Below are positions 17,409-26,457 of a DNA stretch of 64,000 bases, in pieces (position 1 is the stretch's first letter; the number at the start of each line of letters is the position of its first letter). The stretch comes from Lithacetigena sp037446255 [NCBI: Coprothermobacterota bacterium]. GTDB lineage: Bacteria; Coprothermobacterota; HKB111. The notes under the pieces are model-generated. The model did not search any database. It was given only the letters and a program-made list of their open reading frames with translations, and had not been told where the DNA came from. Where the stretch lies: NCBI GenBank assembly GCA_037446255.1, contig JBBIIY010000005.1, positions 23,953 through 87,952 on the forward strand. The letters run 5' to 3'. The position numbers were made by a program, and so were the translations under genes.

Positions 17409-17478
17409 TATAATATTAAAATCCCGGACTTAAGGGCTTTACCACCCCTCCAAGTCGTCAAAGCAAGGGAGGTACGAT
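17409..17478 (+). promoter_or_regulatory. Candidate pyr promoter -10 and structured leader
   Basis: TATAAT at 17409-17414 has no clear -35. The putative leader to the GTG at 17479 contains three 5-bp complementary pairs: GACTT/AAGTC (17427-17431 with 17452-17456), GCTTT/AAAGC (17436-17440 with 17460-17464), and CCTCC/GGAGG (17447-17451 with 17468-17472). The last would cover the ribosome-binding site AAGGGAGGT. They are mutually crossing, so they could be alternative states. This is not the Bacillus PyrR-binding hairpin as I know it. It is suggestive only. Confidence 0.35.
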
Positions 17479-18405
17479 GTGATAAAAAAGTTAGTCAATC
17501 CTCTGGATCTATCTATCCAGGAATATCAACATCTTTTTGAAACCGGAAAAAAAATCTACGAGTCCCCACAAAACTTCACCCAATTAGCAAATTCTAAAAT
17601 TCTCGCCACTCTTTTCTACGAGCCAAGCACCCGAACCCGCATGAGTTTTGAATCCGCTATGTTCAGGCTGGGAGGAAAAGTACTGTCTATGGCAGATACC
17701 AGCGCCAGTTCTGTAGCCAAGGGAGAAAGCTTGGCTGACACCATAAAAACCATCAGTAATTATGTAGATATAATCGTTATTCGTCATCCCAAGGACGGTT
17801 CAGCCGAAGTAGCGGTCAAGTATTCTTCGGTACCGGTAATCAATGCTGGTGATGGTGCTCATCACCACCCCACGCAAACACTTACTGACTTATTCACCCT
17901 TTATATGTACCGGGGTAAGGTAAGCAATAATTCCTTCGGTTTTTGTGGTGATTTGAAGTATGGGAGAACTGTTCACTCACTCATTACCACCTTAGCCAGG
18001 TATCCTGAGGTTAATTATTACCTGATATCCCCCGAAGAACTACAACTACCCCAGCATATTAAAAACTCGGTATTAGAAGTTAATCCTGAAGCTATCTTTC
18101 ATGAAGCTTCCCAGATGGAAGAAGTTTTACCCAATCTTGATGTTCTCTACATGACCCGTATCCAACGGGAAAGATTCTTTAACGAAGATGACTATCTCAG
18201 GCTTAAAGACACCTTCATCCTTGATAAAAACAAGGTTAACCTGATGAAAAAAGATGCTCTAATTATGCATCCCCTTCCCAGGGTTTCTGAAATAACCTAC
18301 GAGGTTGACGATGACCCCAGGGCGATTTATTTTGAACAGGCAAAACTCGGTATGTTTATCCGCATGGCTTTAATCAGCCTGATGTTAGGCTTGAATACCA
18401 TCTAA
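17479..18405 (+). CDS. pyrB: Aspartate carbamoyltransferase catalytic chain
   Basis: PyrB joins carbamoyl phosphate and aspartate in the first committed step of pyrimidine synthesis. The 308-residue length is normal. The carbamoyl-phosphate loop EPSTRTRMSFE (STRTR at 50-54), the active-site Lys in VAKGESL (K81), HHHPTQTLTDLFTLY (about 128-142) and HPLPR near 270 are all present. The start is GTG at 17479, set by AAGGGAGGT (17465-17473). It leads the pyr operon and is followed after 17 bases by the regulatory chain, so the enzyme is probably the class B type regulated by nucleotides. Confidence 0.96.
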   Translation: MIKKLVNPLDLSIQEYQHLFETGKKIYESPQNFTQLANSKILATLFYEPSTRTRMSFESAMFRLGGKVLSMADTSASSVAKGESLADTIKTISNYVDIIVIRHPKDGSAEVAVKYSSVPVINAGDGAHHHPTQTLTDLFTLYMYRGKVSNNSFGFCGDLKYGRTVHSLITTLARYPEVNYYLISPEELQLPQHIKNSVLEVNPEAIFHEASQMEEVLPNLDVLYMTRIQRERFFNEDDYLRLKDTFILDKNKVNLMKKDALIMHPLPRVSEITYEVDDDPRAIYFEQAKLGMFIRMALISLMLGLNTI

Positions 18406-18422
18406 TAAAGGGAGATACTGAT

Positions 18423-18857
18423 ATGAGTGATAGCGAATTAAAGGTTGAAAAAATTACACGAGGTATAGTGATAGACCATATCAAAGCCGGTAACGGATTA
18501 AAAATTTTTAATAAATTGAATCTGGGAGAGTTAGGCAAAGCCATAGCTCTACTTATAAATGTTCCCAGCTCCAAGATGGGAAAAAAGGATATCATCAAAA
18601 TTTCCGATGTTCTGGATTTAGATTTAGCCGTGCTGGTTCTCATTGACCCGGATATAACTCTTGATTACATAGATGAGGGAAGGGTGATCAAGAAAATAAA
18701 ACTGGAGCTGCCTAAAACCGTAAAAGGCTTATTGAAATGCCGTAACGCCCGTTGCATTACCTCTGCTGAATCTTATCTGGAATCTATATTTTACCTGACT
18801 GATAGTAGCAGTAGAACCTACTGTTGTCATTACTGTGACGAATTCCTCAAAGTATAA
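18423..18857 (+). CDS. pyrI: Aspartate carbamoyltransferase regulatory chain
   Basis: The 144-residue protein has the nucleotide-binding N-domain (ITRGIVIDHIKAGNGLKIFNKL) and a C-terminal zinc domain. Its four cysteines (C106, C111, C135, C138) reproduce the CX4C...CX2C spacing needed to contact the catalytic chain. Allosteric control by nucleotides is expected from the family. The end of the gene overlaps the dihydroorotase start by 23 bases. Confidence 0.95.
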   Translation: MSDSELKVEKITRGIVIDHIKAGNGLKIFNKLNLGELGKAIALLINVPSSKMGKKDIIKISDVLDLDLAVLVLIDPDITLDYIDEGRVIKKIKLELPKTVKGLLKCRNARCITSAESYLESIFYLTDSSSRTYCCHYCDEFLKV

Positions 18858-20064
18858 TTGGCATTTTAAAAACATATCGCTGGTAGACTCTTTCACTCAA
18901 GAGGAGGGTGGTTTATGGGTAGAAAATGGCATAATCACTGACAAGCCTTCAGCAAATAAGGATTACCAATTAGTTGATGGTAAAGGTTTATTGTTAATGC
19001 CTGCCTTTATTGATTTACATGCTCATTTTCGCGAACCTGGCTTTACCTATAAAGAAGATATGCTTTCAGGATGCAAAGCGGGTGCTAAAGGTGGATTCAC
19101 TACCATTTCCATTATGCCCAACACTTCTCCTGTTCTGGATAAACCTGAAATTATAAGTGCCCTTCAAAAAAAATATTTAGAATTGCTCCCTCTTGACATA
19201 TTTTATACTTCTTCTATAACCCAGGGACAGGATGGTAAAGAAATTGTTGATTTTGACAATCTTGCCCCTTTTGTGTGGGCTTTTACTGATGATGGAAAGG
19301 GAGTAGATAATCCCGAGGTTTTTCAACAAGCTCTGATAAGAGCCCGGGATATTAACCGAATTTTGCTTTTACATGAAGAAGTGAGCCTTTCCGAAATGCC
19401 TCTTTTTGCCAAAAACATCTGTCCCGAGCTATGGATGGTTAAAAGAGATCTGGAGATGAACCAAAACATAAAAGCAAGTCTCCATTTAACGCATTTATCC
19501 AATCCCCAGAGCATTAAAATGGTTGATGAAGCTCACAAGAAAAGCCAACCGGTAACCTGCGATGTCACGCCTCATCATCTCTGCTTGAATATGGAAAATT
19601 TTCCCTATAAAGTTAACCCTCCCTTAGTAAATGAGTCCACCAGAAAGCATCTCCTGGAACTGGTAAGACAGGGTATGGTAAACGCTATTGCTACCGACCA
19701 CGCTCCCCATTCAGATGAGGACAAAGAAAAGGGAGCACCGGGTATTAATAACCTTGAACTTACTTTTGCCACACTTAACAGTTTCCTGATTAAAAAGGGA
19801 CAGATTACCCTACCTAAATTATCCTTCCTGCTCTCCTTGGGTCCTGCGCGTATATTAGGGATAAGTTCCCAGGTAAGCCTTTTACGAAATGGTTTCCAGG
19901 CAGACCTGGTAATAATTGACCCCAACAGAAAGGCAACCGTGAACATTAATTCCTTTGTATCCAAATCTCACAACACACCTCTACTTGATTATCCTCTTTT
20001 TGGCTGGCCCTTGTTAACCTTAAAAAAAGGAAAGGTGGTTTATAATGGTGGGATTATTGATTGA
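18835..20064 (+). CDS. pyrC: Dihydroorotase
   Basis: PyrC cyclises carbamoyl aspartate to dihydroorotate. The 409-residue protein has the metal motif HxH in DLHAHFREPGFTYKED (H62, H64), GGFTTISIMPNTSP, a VTCDVTPHHLCL block and the late DHAPHSDEDK motif (about residue 288 onward). Size and motifs fit the longer type I class of Bacillota. The start is GTG at 18835 inside the end of pyrI. No better start codon exists before the conserved region. The end overlaps pyrF by 20 bases. Confidence 0.94.
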   Translation: MTNSSKYNWHFKNISLVDSFTQEEGGLWVENGIITDKPSANKDYQLVDGKGLLLMPAFIDLHAHFREPGFTYKEDMLSGCKAGAKGGFTTISIMPNTSPVLDKPEIISALQKKYLELLPLDIFYTSSITQGQDGKEIVDFDNLAPFVWAFTDDGKGVDNPEVFQQALIRARDINRILLLHEEVSLSEMPLFAKNICPELWMVKRDLEMNQNIKASLHLTHLSNPQSIKMVDEAHKKSQPVTCDVTPHHLCLNMENFPYKVNPPLVNESTRKHLLELVRQGMVNAIATDHAPHSDEDKEKGAPGINNLELTFATLNSFLIKKGQITLPKLSFLLSLGPARILGISSQVSLLRNGFQADLVIIDPNRKATVNINSFVSKSHNTPLLDYPLFGWPLLTLKKGKVVYNGGIID

Positions 20065-20935
20065 TAAATTATATGAAACGGTAAAAAACCATAGCCCCCT
20101 ATGTCTGGGATTAGACACTGATTTAAGCTATATCCCAGATTTTATCAAAACCATAAGTTCAAATCCTTCCGAGTCATTATTTATTTTTAACCGTATGCTG
20201 ATTGATTCTGCTAAAGAACTGGTGGGTGCGGTAAAAGTGCAAATAGCTTTTTACGAAGCCCAGGGGATAGAAGGATTAAAAGCCTATTCAGCCACCTTGA
20301 AATATTTAACTAAAAAAGGCATATTGAGTATTGCTGATATTAAACGCGGTGATGTCAGTGTTAGCGCAAAGCAATACGCCTTGGCACATTTTTCTGGTGA
20401 TTTTGAAGCAGATTTTATCACCCTGAACCCTTATCTTGGCTTTGATAGCCTTCAGCCTTTTCTGGAAGTAATAGAAAAAAATAATAAAGGTGCTTTTATT
20501 CTGGTTAGAACCTCTAACCCTTCAGCCAGAGATATCCAGGATTTAGAAGTATCGGGTATTCCTCTTTACCAACATATAGGCAAACTGATCAGCGAGTGGG
20601 GCAAGGACACAACTGGCATCAATGGTTATTCTTGCCTTGGGGCTGTCTTTGGAGCTACCTACCCGCTTCAACTAAAAGAGTTTAGAGAACTATATCCGGA
20701 AATGTTTCTGTTAGTGCCTGGCTATGGTGCTCAGGGAGCTAATAAAAAAGATATTATTTATGCCTTTAACCATGGGAATGGTGCAATTATCAATGTTTCC
20801 CGCTCAATCATCACTTCCCTGAAAGATTGCCTGAATGAAAGAGAGTTTCAGGAAAAAGCTCATAAAATCATTAGAGAAACTTCAAAAGAAATAAAGACAG
20901 CTTCTTTTAAAAGTATAAACAGTGATGGTTTATAA
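20045..20935 (+). CDS. pyrF: Orotidine 5'-phosphate decarboxylase (type 2)
   Basis: PyrF converts OMP to UMP, the last pyrimidine step. The 296-residue length and the motifs CLGLDTD (20-26), SIADIKRGDVSVSAKQYA (catalytic Asp98, Lys100 and Asp103) and LVPGYGAQGA identify the longer subfamily 2. ATG 20045 lies within the end of pyrC, preceded by AAAGGTGG. Confidence 0.95.
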   Translation: MVGLLIDKLYETVKNHSPLCLGLDTDLSYIPDFIKTISSNPSESLFIFNRMLIDSAKELVGAVKVQIAFYEAQGIEGLKAYSATLKYLTKKGILSIADIKRGDVSVSAKQYALAHFSGDFEADFITLNPYLGFDSLQPFLEVIEKNNKGAFILVRTSNPSARDIQDLEVSGIPLYQHIGKLISEWGKDTTGINGYSCLGAVFGATYPLQLKEFRELYPEMFLLVPGYGAQGANKKDIIYAFNHGNGAIINVSRSIITSLKDCLNEREFQEKAHKIIRETSKEIKTASFKSINSDGL

Positions 20936-21695
20936 AAAAGCAGGAATTTTAGATAACACCCGGGTTTACGAAAATATTTTTCATTTAACTCTTGATTTTT
21001 CAGGAACAGCACTTCCGGGACAGTTTTACCTCATCAAGCTGCCCTTCCAGGAACCACTTTTGGCCCGTCCTTTTAGTGTTTTTGAATCAGGCGAGAGAAG
21101 TATAGGCTTTCTTTATCAAACTAAAGGGGTGGGAACAAATCTTCTTTCTACTATGGTAAAAGGAGAAATATTAACTCTTACCGGGCCTCTCGGAAATGGG
21201 TGGCAACTACCTGAAAGTAAAAAGAGAATAGCCCTGGTTGGAGGGGGAATTGGCCTGGCTTCTTTAAATATGCTCACCCGGGAGATTCAGAGTAAAAATA
21301 ATAGTGTATTTGACCTTTACCTCGGTTTTTCCAAAAAACCTTTTATGCTGGAAAGTTTTTCCAAAATCACCCATAAAGTAGTTATAAGTTCGGAAGAAAA
21401 AAATGAATCTTTTTTACAGGGAAAAATTACTGAATTTATTAATCCAGCTAACTACGACACTATTTACGCCTGTGGCCCCAAACCTATGTTAAAGGCTCTT
21501 TACGCGATGGTAATGAATGAAGGAAATAAATTTAATAAACTTATTGATTTATGGGTATCTTTGGAAGAAAAAATGGCCTGTGGGTTAGGTTCCTGCTGGG
21601 GATGCGTGGTCAGGGTAAGGGGTGAGTATAAAAGAGTTTGCCGTGATGGACCGATTTTTAATGCCAGGGAGGTTGACTGGGATGAGTACAGTTAA
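20925..21695 (+). CDS. pyrK: Dihydroorotate dehydrogenase electron-transfer subunit
   Basis: PyrK passes electrons from the PyrD flavin to NAD+ in class 1B dihydroorotate dehydrogenase. From ATG 20925 the protein is 256 residues. It has an FAD-binding RPFSVFE motif, an NAD-binding ALVGGGIGLASL stretch and a C-terminal [2Fe-2S] site with cysteines 219, 224, 227 and 239 (CGLGSCWGC...VC). A GTG three bases earlier (20922) is an alternative start. The gene overlaps pyrF by 11 bases and pyrD by 14 bases. Confidence 0.95.
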   Translation: MVYKKAGILDNTRVYENIFHLTLDFSGTALPGQFYLIKLPFQEPLLARPFSVFESGERSIGFLYQTKGVGTNLLSTMVKGEILTLTGPLGNGWQLPESKKRIALVGGGIGLASLNMLTREIQSKNNSVFDLYLGFSKKPFMLESFSKITHKVVISSEEKNESFLQGKITEFINPANYDTIYACGPKPMLKALYAMVMNEGNKFNKLIDLWVSLEEKMACGLGSCWGCVVRVRGEYKRVCRDGPIFNAREVDWDEYS

Positions 21696-22611
21696 TTTAG
21701 AAGTTAGAATAGGGAATCTCTTTCTAAAAAACCCTCTCATTGCTGCCTCTGGTATTTATGGTCCTGATAGCTTTGAATTGATTCCACCCTCCCTGTTTGG
21801 AGCTGTTTGCACTAAAGCAGTAACCTTAAACCCCGTATCAGGGAATAAACCACCACGATTGTTTGAGGTTAAGGGTGGTCTCATAAACCGCATAGGTTTG
21901 CAAAACCCGGGAGTTCATCAGTTTGTTAGGGAGATATACCCCCGGTTTGGCCAATACAACACACCGGTGATAATCAATGTGGCTGGTTTTACTATTAACG
22001 AATATCTCAAGGTTTTAGAAATCCTGGAAGATAAAATTAAAGATTCGGTAATCTATGAAATAAATATTTCCTGTCCTAATGTGGAAAAAGGTGGGATAGC
22101 TATTGCCCAGCACTTACCATCTTCAAGACGACTGCTCTCAAGGACGCGTGAAATAACCAACAAGCCTCTCTGGGTTAAACTCCCCCCTCAGAGTGACCTT
22201 GGCAAACTCCTGAAAATATGTGAAGATACCATGATGGAAGCAGTGGTAATAGCCAATACCTACCGTGCCTTAACTATAGATAAAGAAACCGGTGAAATTT
22301 ACACAGGCGGTCTTTCTGGACCAGCTATCAAGCATTTAACCCTGAACCTGGTTAATCAAGCCAGGCAGTTAACCCCCCTACCTATAATCGGTTGTGGGGG
22401 AGTTAGTGATTTAGAAGGTCTAATGCAGTACCTCAAGCTGGGAGCCAGAGCGGTACAAATTGGCACTTCTTTGCTTGGTAACCCCGATACACCAGCAACG
22501 ATAATTAGCGAATTAACCAGTTTTCTAAATAGTAAAAACCTTGACAATCTTGACGATTATCTTCACCCACCGGGTTCTTGTAAAACTATATATAACCGGG
22601 GAAGGGTGTAG
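21682..22611 (+). CDS. pyrD: Dihydroorotate dehydrogenase catalytic subunit, NAD-type (class 1B)
   Basis: PyrD oxidises dihydroorotate to orotate using FMN. From ATG 21682 the protein is 310 residues: IGNLFLKNPLIAASGIYG, CTKAVTLNP (FMN-contacting Lys45) and INISCPNV with the catalytic Cys131 of class 1B enzymes. The longer frame opening at 21622 is rejected because GGGAGGT (21668-21674) is placed for 21682 and homologues begin near MxxVxL. It pairs with pyrK, which overlaps its start. Confidence 0.95.
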   Translation: MSTVNLEVRIGNLFLKNPLIAASGIYGPDSFELIPPSLFGAVCTKAVTLNPVSGNKPPRLFEVKGGLINRIGLQNPGVHQFVREIYPRFGQYNTPVIINVAGFTINEYLKVLEILEDKIKDSVIYEINISCPNVEKGGIAIAQHLPSSRRLLSRTREITNKPLWVKLPPQSDLGKLLKICEDTMMEAVVIANTYRALTIDKETGEIYTGGLSGPAIKHLTLNLVNQARQLTPLPIIGCGGVSDLEGLMQYLKLGARAVQIGTSLLGNPDTPATIISELTSFLNSKNLDNLDDYLHPPGSCKTIYNRGRV

Positions 22612-22749
22612 GGAATCTTCGCTTGGGTAAACAAAAAACATTAAAATAATAGGCTTCAATAGATACGGTAACCTGAAAGATAAAGGCATTACCAATGATG
22701 AAAATTCTTGATAATTGGGTTTAGACCTGATTTATCAAAGGAGGAATAT

Positions 22750-23325
22750 ATGACAGAAAAAAATATTGGTTTCTTATCCACGATGAAAAAATGTCAGGCT
22801 GTGCTGGAAGGCCATTTCCTGCTTTCCTCAGGGCTTCACAGTAATAAATATTTTCAATGCGCTCAACTTTTTCAATATCCCGAGGAATCAGCCAAACTTA
22901 TGAAAGAACTGGCTTTAAAGATAACTGAACCGGTAGATGTGGTGATTGGACCAGCATTGGGTGGTATTGTTATGGCTTTTGAGTTAGCCCGTCTATTGCA
23001 ATCCCGGGCAATCTTTACCGAGAGAGAAGGATTGGAAATGAAATTGAGAAGAAACTTTCATATAAATCAGGGAGAGAGTGTTCTGGTTGCCGAAGATGTG
23101 GTTACCACAGGAAAATCCACTTTGGAAGTTATAAACATCGTAGAGAAGCTTGGAGGGGATATCAAAGGAATCGCCTGTGTTATAGATCGGAGAAACCCTG
23201 AAATAGAACTACCTTTTCCGGTTTATTCATTAATTAAATTAGAAGTAGAAACCTTTAAACCTGATGAATGCCCTTTATGCCAACAGGGAAGTTTGGCTAT
23301 TAAACCAGGTAGCCGTGGGGTTTAA
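22750..23325 (+). CDS. pyrE: Orotate phosphoribosyltransferase
   Basis: PyrE makes OMP from orotate and PRPP. From ATG 22750 (AAAGGAGG at 22737-22744) the protein has 192 residues. The PRPP-binding loop is VLVAEDVVTTGKSTLEV (about 111-127). The C-terminal CPLCQQGSLAIKPGSRG with a CxxC is typical of clostridial and archaeal-like PyrE. The 138-base gap after pyrD shows no clear terminator or strong promoter, so pyrE may be read through from the pyr operon. Confidence 0.95.
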   Translation: MTEKNIGFLSTMKKCQAVLEGHFLLSSGLHSNKYFQCAQLFQYPEESAKLMKELALKITEPVDVVIGPALGGIVMAFELARLLQSRAIFTEREGLEMKLRRNFHINQGESVLVAEDVVTTGKSTLEVINIVEKLGGDIKGIACVIDRRNPEIELPFPVYSLIKLEVETFKPDECPLCQQGSLAIKPGSRGV

Positions 23326-23396
23326 TCTTGGAGACTGGTTATTATTTATAATCTAAATTTGTGATATTGCAAAACCTTGGCCCAAAAGGAAATATT

Positions 23397-24665
23397 TTAT
23401 TTCCAGAAAACCCAGATTACTATAGAGCCAACGATAACTGCTGACAGGGTAAAGGGAAGACCATATTTCATAAACTCCCAAATGTTCACCTGATACCCCT
23501 CTTTCCTCAATATTCCTATTCCAGCAATATTAGCAGAAGCTCCTATGGGAGTAATATTACCACCTAAAGTGGCTCCCGATAAAAGACCAAAGTACAACAG
23601 GTAGGGTTCTATCCCTAATAATGCTGATATTCCCTGGACCACCGGTAACATAGTAGCCACATAAGGAATGTTATCTATGAAGGCAGAAAAGAAGACCGAA
23701 GCCCAAACGACCAGGTTAAATGTCATGAAAAGGTTTTTTCCTCCCACTTTTACAAATAACTGGCTTATGTCTTTTACAATACCCATTTCCACAATTCCCC
23801 CTATAACCATAAATAACCCCAAAAGTAAAAGAAGAGTAAAGTAATCAATTTCTCGCAAAACTCTTTTAAAAATGTTTCCATCCTTTTTAAGCAGGTATTC
23901 ACGGATTACCCCTATGGTAAAAAGGGTAACACATACCAGTCCATTGGTAACCTGTGGTTTATTGGGAATGAAGGAGACCAGGATTAATAACAAAATCATG
24001 CTTAAAATCAAATAAGTAGGAAAAATATCTTCTACCTTTTCTTTTTCATGTAGATGAATTGGTCGGGTTTCTTTTCTAAATAGATAAAGAAGAACAAAAG
24101 CGGAAGCAATAGCTCCCAACTCCACTGCCCAGAAAATACCGGGTTTACCATGTAGAAAAATAAAGTCAATAAAGCTCATATTGGCATAACCTCCAAGCAT
24201 TATGGAGGTGGCATCACCCACCAAGGTGGCGGCTCCCTGAAGGTTGGAAGATATGGCGATGGAAATGATTATGGGTGAAGGATTTATCTTGAGTTTACGG
24301 GAAAAGGACAGTGCTACCGGGGCTACTATCAACAGTGTGGACACATTATCTATAAAAGCTGATATAGCTCCCGCAAACAGTGCCAGGGAGGTGATTACCC
24401 ATTTCATATTGGGCATTCTGTCTATCAGGATATCACTTAAATAGGCAGGCATTTTTGATTCTATAAACAGGGTAGCAATACCCATAGTACCCGCAATCAT
24501 CAACAACACATTCCAGTCTACAGCTTGAAATATTTGGTCATAGGGAAGTATCCCCAGAAGAATAAATAAAGATGCTGAAAGAAGCGCAATGTGAGGTCTT
24601 TTCCTGGGGAATATTAAAAGCATTATATAAGTGACAATAAATATTATTAAAGCAATGTTTTTCAT
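23397..24665 (-). CDS. ArsB/NhaD-type (IT superfamily) membrane transporter
   Basis: The 422-residue protein is almost wholly hydrophobic with about 11-12 membrane segments. The duplicated motifs AGAISAFIDNVSTLLIVAPVAL and FFSAFIDNIPYVATMLPVV are signatures of the ion-transporter (ArsB/CitMHS/NhaD) superfamily. Further motifs are GAATLVGDATSIMLGG and GGNITPIGASANIAGIGI. Family members export arsenite, exchange Na+/H+ or carry citrate; the substrate here cannot be told. No arsenic or citrate genes adjoin. It converges on pyrE. Confidence 0.82.
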   Translation of the reverse strand: MKNIALIIFIVTYIMLLIFPRKRPHIALLSASLFILLGILPYDQIFQAVDWNVLLMIAGTMGIATLFIESKMPAYLSDILIDRMPNMKWVITSLALFAGAISAFIDNVSTLLIVAPVALSFSRKLKINPSPIIISIAISSNLQGAATLVGDATSIMLGGYANMSFIDFIFLHGKPGIFWAVELGAIASAFVLLYLFRKETRPIHLHEKEKVEDIFPTYLILSMILLLILVSFIPNKPQVTNGLVCVTLFTIGVIREYLLKKDGNIFKRVLREIDYFTLLLLLGLFMVIGGIVEMGIVKDISQLFVKVGGKNLFMTFNLVVWASVFFSAFIDNIPYVATMLPVVQGISALLGIEPYLLYFGLLSGATLGGNITPIGASANIAGIGILRKEGYQVNIWEFMKYGLPFTLSAVIVGSIVIWVFWK

Positions 24666-25088
24666 TAATACTCCTTATGGTGTATATATAAATATATTTG
24701 TAAACGGATTATAACACCTATATTTTACATAAGATAATATCATAATATCAGCCTTATAACCTTGGGGATTGCCTCTTTTTGTTCCTACGAGAGCTTGCAA
24801 GACTTGTTTTGATCTCATGTTTTATAGCCTTAAAAGATAAGTTTGCTTCGTTTTGCTCGCAAATTAAGGAGGAGGGATGAGACTTCCACGCCTGCCAAAG
24901 GCAGGCTCGCCGAGACAAAAAAAATCATCACGAAGACCAGAAGGGTTTGTGGCAATCTCCTGGTCTCCCTTCTCATCATCGCATTTATAACTCCAGGGAC
25001 GGCCTCACTGTCCCCTTTTACCCTTTTAATAAAATTGGAAATATTTATTTATATATTTATTACTATAATTCTACCTGTCAATGTAATT
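24666..25088. other. Intergenic region with repeat elements
   Basis: No gene is supported. The stretch contains a GCCTGCC-AAA-GGCAGGC hairpin (24890-24906), GAAGACCAGAAGGGTTTGTGGCAATCTC-type repeat sequence (about 24934-24963, also seen near 28339-28366), and fragments of the GGGAC...GTCCCC family near 24995-25016. Short open frames here follow repeat sequence. Confidence 0.5.
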
Positions 25089-26072
25089 TCATAAGCCAAA
25101 AATATTTGCTTTGGGGAAGGCTGCTTTAAAAGCTGAACCTAAACCAAATAGAAATACCGCTAAACCAATAATAAACCCAAAGGGTAGATAATTCCTGAGT
25201 AACAGCAGAGGTATAGCCCCCACAATGTAAGAAAGAGCCGGTACTGGTGATTCAAGTTTAAATACTTTTAACAACATCTCCCCGGTAGTTCGGTAAACTA
25301 TCACTCCTCCTAATACATTAAAGATAATAAAAGTAGACCAGATTAATAAAGCCAGAGGAATGCCAATCAAGGTGATAACTAAAATGAAAGTTCCACCTAT
25401 GGCTATAACTGTAAGCGATAGGGTCAGCAATAGAGAATTCCATGGTTTGGATATCAGAAACTCTGCACCCCTTTGAACAGCCAATGGGAATAAAGCCAGG
25501 AGTAATACGCCCAGCAATAGGGTAGATATCAGACTTATTAATTTCATAGTCTGATGTATTTGAAATAATCTGGCGGGAATTTTCTTAATATATCCCCGGT
25601 CTTTAAAAATACCTTTCAAACCTGGAATGGTAATTCCCACTGATTTTACAGCACCTTCAACGATACTTCCTTCATCACGAGTAATTTCGCCAACAGTAGA
25701 AATATCACCTTCAACTATTGCGGTGCTTTTTAATATAACATCTCCCAATCCTACCTCTATATCGCCTCTAACCTTACCAGATACTTCCACATCCCCCAAG
25801 CCTACTTTAATCTCTCCTGCTTCTCCCAAAATAATTACATCCCCCATACCCAGAGAAAGGTTTTTAACTTTTCCACCTTCATGGATGGTAATTTTTCCAG
25901 TACCGAGATTCAAGTTTTTTACCTCTCCATATACTTCCACATCAAATAGCGACAACGATAATTCATTTACCACATCACCTTTGACCACCACATAAGCAGA
26001 TTTGGCCATAGCCAGGGGTATAGTGGTTAACATTAATCCAGTAATCAATATAAATAACAAAACTTTTTTCAT
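25089..26072 (-). CDS. Polymer-forming (bactofilin-like) membrane protein
   Basis: From ATG 26072 the protein has 327 residues. It has a signal peptide (MKKVLLFILITGLMLTTIPLAMA) and a beta-helical stretch (about 25-140) with repeating short strands such as VKNLSLGMGDVIILGEAGEI and VGLGDVEVSGKV. Four or so C-terminal membrane segments follow (about 170-320). The ATG at 26084 is rejected because GGAGGA just upstream suits 26072. It is the third gene after the ECF sigma factor and its small membrane partner, so it is a plausible output or sensor of that module. It resembles the 3548-4711 protein in design. Function is unknown. Confidence 0.62.
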   Translation of the reverse strand: MKKVLLFILITGLMLTTIPLAMAKSAYVVVKGDVVNELSLSLFDVEVYGEVKNLNLGTGKITIHEGGKVKNLSLGMGDVIILGEAGEIKVGLGDVEVSGKVRGDIEVGLGDVILKSTAIVEGDISTVGEITRDEGSIVEGAVKSVGITIPGLKGIFKDRGYIKKIPARLFQIHQTMKLISLISTLLLGVLLLALFPLAVQRGAEFLISKPWNSLLLTLSLTVIAIGGTFILVITLIGIPLALLIWSTFIIFNVLGGVIVYRTTGEMLLKVFKLESPVPALSYIVGAIPLLLLRNYLPFGFIIGLAVFLFGLGSAFKAAFPKANIFGL

Positions 26073-26097
26073 TTTATCCTCCATTATCTTCTTTTCG

Positions 26098-26457
26098 CTA
26101 AATTATACGCAGGTTAATCCTGTATAGTTTCGTAATTCTGGTAAAAACAAAAACTAACAGCGTTAATACCAGCATGAGAATTGGTGGTAGAGTCAATAAA
26201 TAAGTTGCAAGTCCAAGATTAACCAAAATAGCTATACCGTTGAAAAAAGAGTATATACCTTTAAATAAATTAAGAGGTAGGCCAAAGAAAAAATAGTAAA
26301 GAAGCGGATAACTCAACAATATTAGAAGTAGTGCTGCTAATACCATCCTTCTCCTTTCAATCAACAACACCCGTTTATAAACAAAACGGGCTTTTTGTCC
26401 ATCGCTAGGGTGTTTTTCGCTTAGCAGTTTAAATAATAACTCATCATACTTATCCAT
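26098..26457 (-). CDS. Small membrane protein, putative anti-sigma partner
   Basis: The 119-residue protein starts MDKYDELLFKLLSEKHPSDGQKARFVYKRVLL, a short cytosolic part. Two or three hydrophobic segments follow, and it ends TRITKLYRINLRII. The ATG at 26457 overlaps the sigma-factor stop, a coupling typical of sigma/anti-sigma pairs. No zinc anti-sigma motif (HxxxCxxC) is present. The role is inferred from position only. Confidence 0.5.
   Translation of the reverse strand: MDKYDELLFKLLSEKHPSDGQKARFVYKRVLLIERRRMVLAALLLILLSYPLLYYFFFGLPLNLFKGIYSFFNGIAILVNLGLATYLLTLPPILMLVLTLLVFVFTRITKLYRINLRII

Noticed and set aside
17409-17478. PyrR-binding attenuator
   Set aside because: The leader is short and lacks the PyrR-type anti-antiterminator loop sequence and a T-tracted terminator; only an unproven ribosome-site pairing remains.
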